NCBI GenBank assembly: GCA_028292785.1
Contig: JAQGLQ010000349.1
Span: 1-6,435 of the forward strand
Source: Noviherbaspirillum sp.
GTDB taxonomy: Bacteria > Pseudomonadota > Gammaproteobacteria > Burkholderiales > Burkholderiaceae
Length of the DNA: 6,435 nt
Reading direction: 5' to 3'
Position 1 is the stretch's first letter. Every line of letters begins with the position of its first letter. The position numbers were made by a program, and so were the translations under genes. This document shows, in pieces, positions 5,300 to 6,435 of the stretch. The notes beneath the pieces were generated by a model that ran no database searches, had not been told where the DNA came from, and saw only the letters and a program-made list of their open reading frames with translations.

Positions 5300-6435
5300 T
5301 CAGAGTCCCATGACATCGCGGTAATGCTTGTACATCGCGCGGATCGCCGCTTCGGAAATCAGCGACTCCGACGTGCCGGTTTTACCCTCGTCGAGCTTGA
5401 CGACGCTGGTATCGCTGAGCGACTTGGTGACGCCTTCCTGGGTGAATCGCAATGCTTCGTTGTCCTCGAGTCCGAGAAAACCGGACGGCCCCATCAGATT
5501 GCCCTGCCGCAGGCGATGCCGCGTCATTTCCTCGCTGTCGTCCTCATAGCCGAACATGGTCCATATCATCACGAAACTGTTGGGGCCGTTCGGCACGATA
5601 TGGCGCACGCCCAGCGTATTCATCTCGCGCTGCGCGATCAGATTGGGCCAGATGGTCTGCATGGTCACCGACCATTCGGAATCGAATTCCTTGACGTATT
5701 CGAGAAAGCGGTCGTCCTGCAGCCTCATGTCATGGAAGGAACGCATCTCCTTCTTGGTGTCTTCGCTGACGGAGGCATATTTTTGCTCGGTCTTGGCCGA
5801 GGCCATGGTGCCGTGCACGCCGTACTTGCTGTCGGCGATCATCGCTGACTTGTTGCCGGCCACCAGCAGCCCGAACACCACGAGAAAGGAATGCAGCAGC
5901 GTGGCGTGGTACGGGTCCTTGAGGTTCTCGTGGTACATCTTCCAGTTGGCCGGGACTTCATTCTTGTAGTAGCCGTGGATGTGAAGCTTTTTGCCATTGA
6001 ACAAGACGTCGAAGTCTTTCAGGATTTCGGGAGTCAGATAATCTTCCAGCGGCTCCATGTCATGGCAGAAGGACGCGAAAACGACGCCGTTGCGCATCGT
6101 CACCGCGAGCTTCTTCAAGCTATGGTCCTGGTTCCTGAAATCCTTCGGCATGCCGCCGGCCTTGTTTACTCCACGCTTGAACGGCACGCCCTGCAGGTTG
6201 CCGGCAAGGTCGTAGGACCACTGATGATAGGGACAGACGTATTCCTTGTTGTTCCCGAGCGCGCTGCGGCAAAGTTCCGCGCCGCGGTGGGCGCAGCGGT
6301 TTTCGAACACATGCACCGCGCCATTCTCGGCGCGCGACACGATGACCGGCGTCGGCCCGACATAGGAACGCTTGTAGTCGCCGGCATTCGGGATCTCGGC
6401 TTCCAGCGCGACGTAGTTCCACGTGCGGCCGTGGA
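5300..6435 (-). CDS. Rieske aromatic-ring-hydroxylating oxygenase, alpha (catalytic) subunit, N-terminus cut by window edge
   Basis: Partial; 377 residues are visible (first whole codon ends at 6433) and the frame is open at the right edge. It starts mid-domain with HGRTWNYVALEAEIPNAGDY, so perhaps 40-50 residues are missing. The Rieske 2Fe-2S site is C47-x-H49 and C67-x2-H70 (visible numbering; codons near 6287-6295 and 6224-6235). The mononuclear iron site lies in ENLKDPYHATLLH: D173 is the inter-subunit electron bridge, H176 and H181 are iron ligands, and the third ligand is probably D324 in LEDNEA. All key residues are present, so it should be active. It oxidises an aromatic ring with O2, using electrons from a ferredoxin and reductase not seen here. 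The overall pattern (GVPFKRGV, GGMPKDF, MYKHYRDVMG near the C-terminus) resembles NagG salicylate 5-hydroxylase and AndAc-type alpha subunits, so an aromatic carboxylate is a reasonable guess. A GTG at 6340 is internal, not the start. Confidence 0.94.
   Translation of the reverse strand, partial: HGRTWNYVALEAEIPNAGDYKRSYVGPTPVIVSRAENGAVHVFENRCAHRGAELCRSALGNNKEYVCPYHQWSYDLAGNLQGVPFKRGVNKAGGMPKDFRNQDHSLKKLAVTMRNGVVFASFCHDMEPLEDYLTPEILKDFDVLFNGKKLHIHGYYKNEVPANWKMYHENLKDPYHATLLHSFLVVFGLLVAGNKSAMIADSKYGVHGTMASAKTEQKYASVSEDTKKEMRSFHDMRLQDDRFLEYVKEFDSEWSVTMQTIWPNLIAQREMNTLGVRHIVPNGPNSFVMIWTMFGYEDDSEEMTRHRLRQGNLMGPSGFLGLEDNEALRFTQEGVTKSLSDTSVVKLDEGKTGTSESLISEAAIRAMYKHYRDVMGL

Overview
The window is about 60% or more GC with dense, tightly packed genes. 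It looks like chromosomal or large-plasmid DNA of an aerobic aromatic-degrading proteobacterium. I lean towards a betaproteobacterium (Burkholderiales), because the Rieske subunits resemble, from memory, NagG/NagH and AndAc/AndAd-type proteins of that group. This placement is inference; no rRNA or marker gene is present.

There are three transcription units. (1) Positions 1-4027, minus strand: a three-gene molybdenum hydroxylase operon (xanthine dehydrogenase / CO dehydrogenase family) in the order large, medium, small. The genes are chained by two ATGA stop-start overlaps. The last gene runs off the left edge and fuses the 2Fe-2S small subunit to the beginning of a CoxG-like SRPBCC domain. 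The large subunit has no CSFR loop, so it is not a form I (CO-oxidising) CO dehydrogenase. (2) Positions 4260-4745, plus strand: a MarR-family regulator divergent from the hydroxylase operon. The 232-base gap between them holds plausible back-to-back promoters, three short perfect palindromes and a longer inverted repeat. (3) Positions 4770-6435, minus strand: a Rieske non-haem iron aromatic-ring oxygenase, alpha then beta subunit. The alpha subunit is cut at its N-terminus by the right edge, and the pair converges on marR with only 24 bases between stop codons.

Together this reads as an accessory catabolic locus. A molybdenum hydroxylase would insert a water-derived hydroxyl into an aromatic or N-heteroaromatic ring (or a related substrate), a Rieske oxygenase would hydroxylate an aromatic acid with O2, and a MarR repressor would probably sense the substrate or an intermediate. 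The substrate cannot be read from the sequence. No ferredoxin, reductase, molybdenum-cofactor maturation gene, transporter or ring-cleavage gene is inside the window. No mobile element, tRNA, rRNA or CRISPR array was seen.
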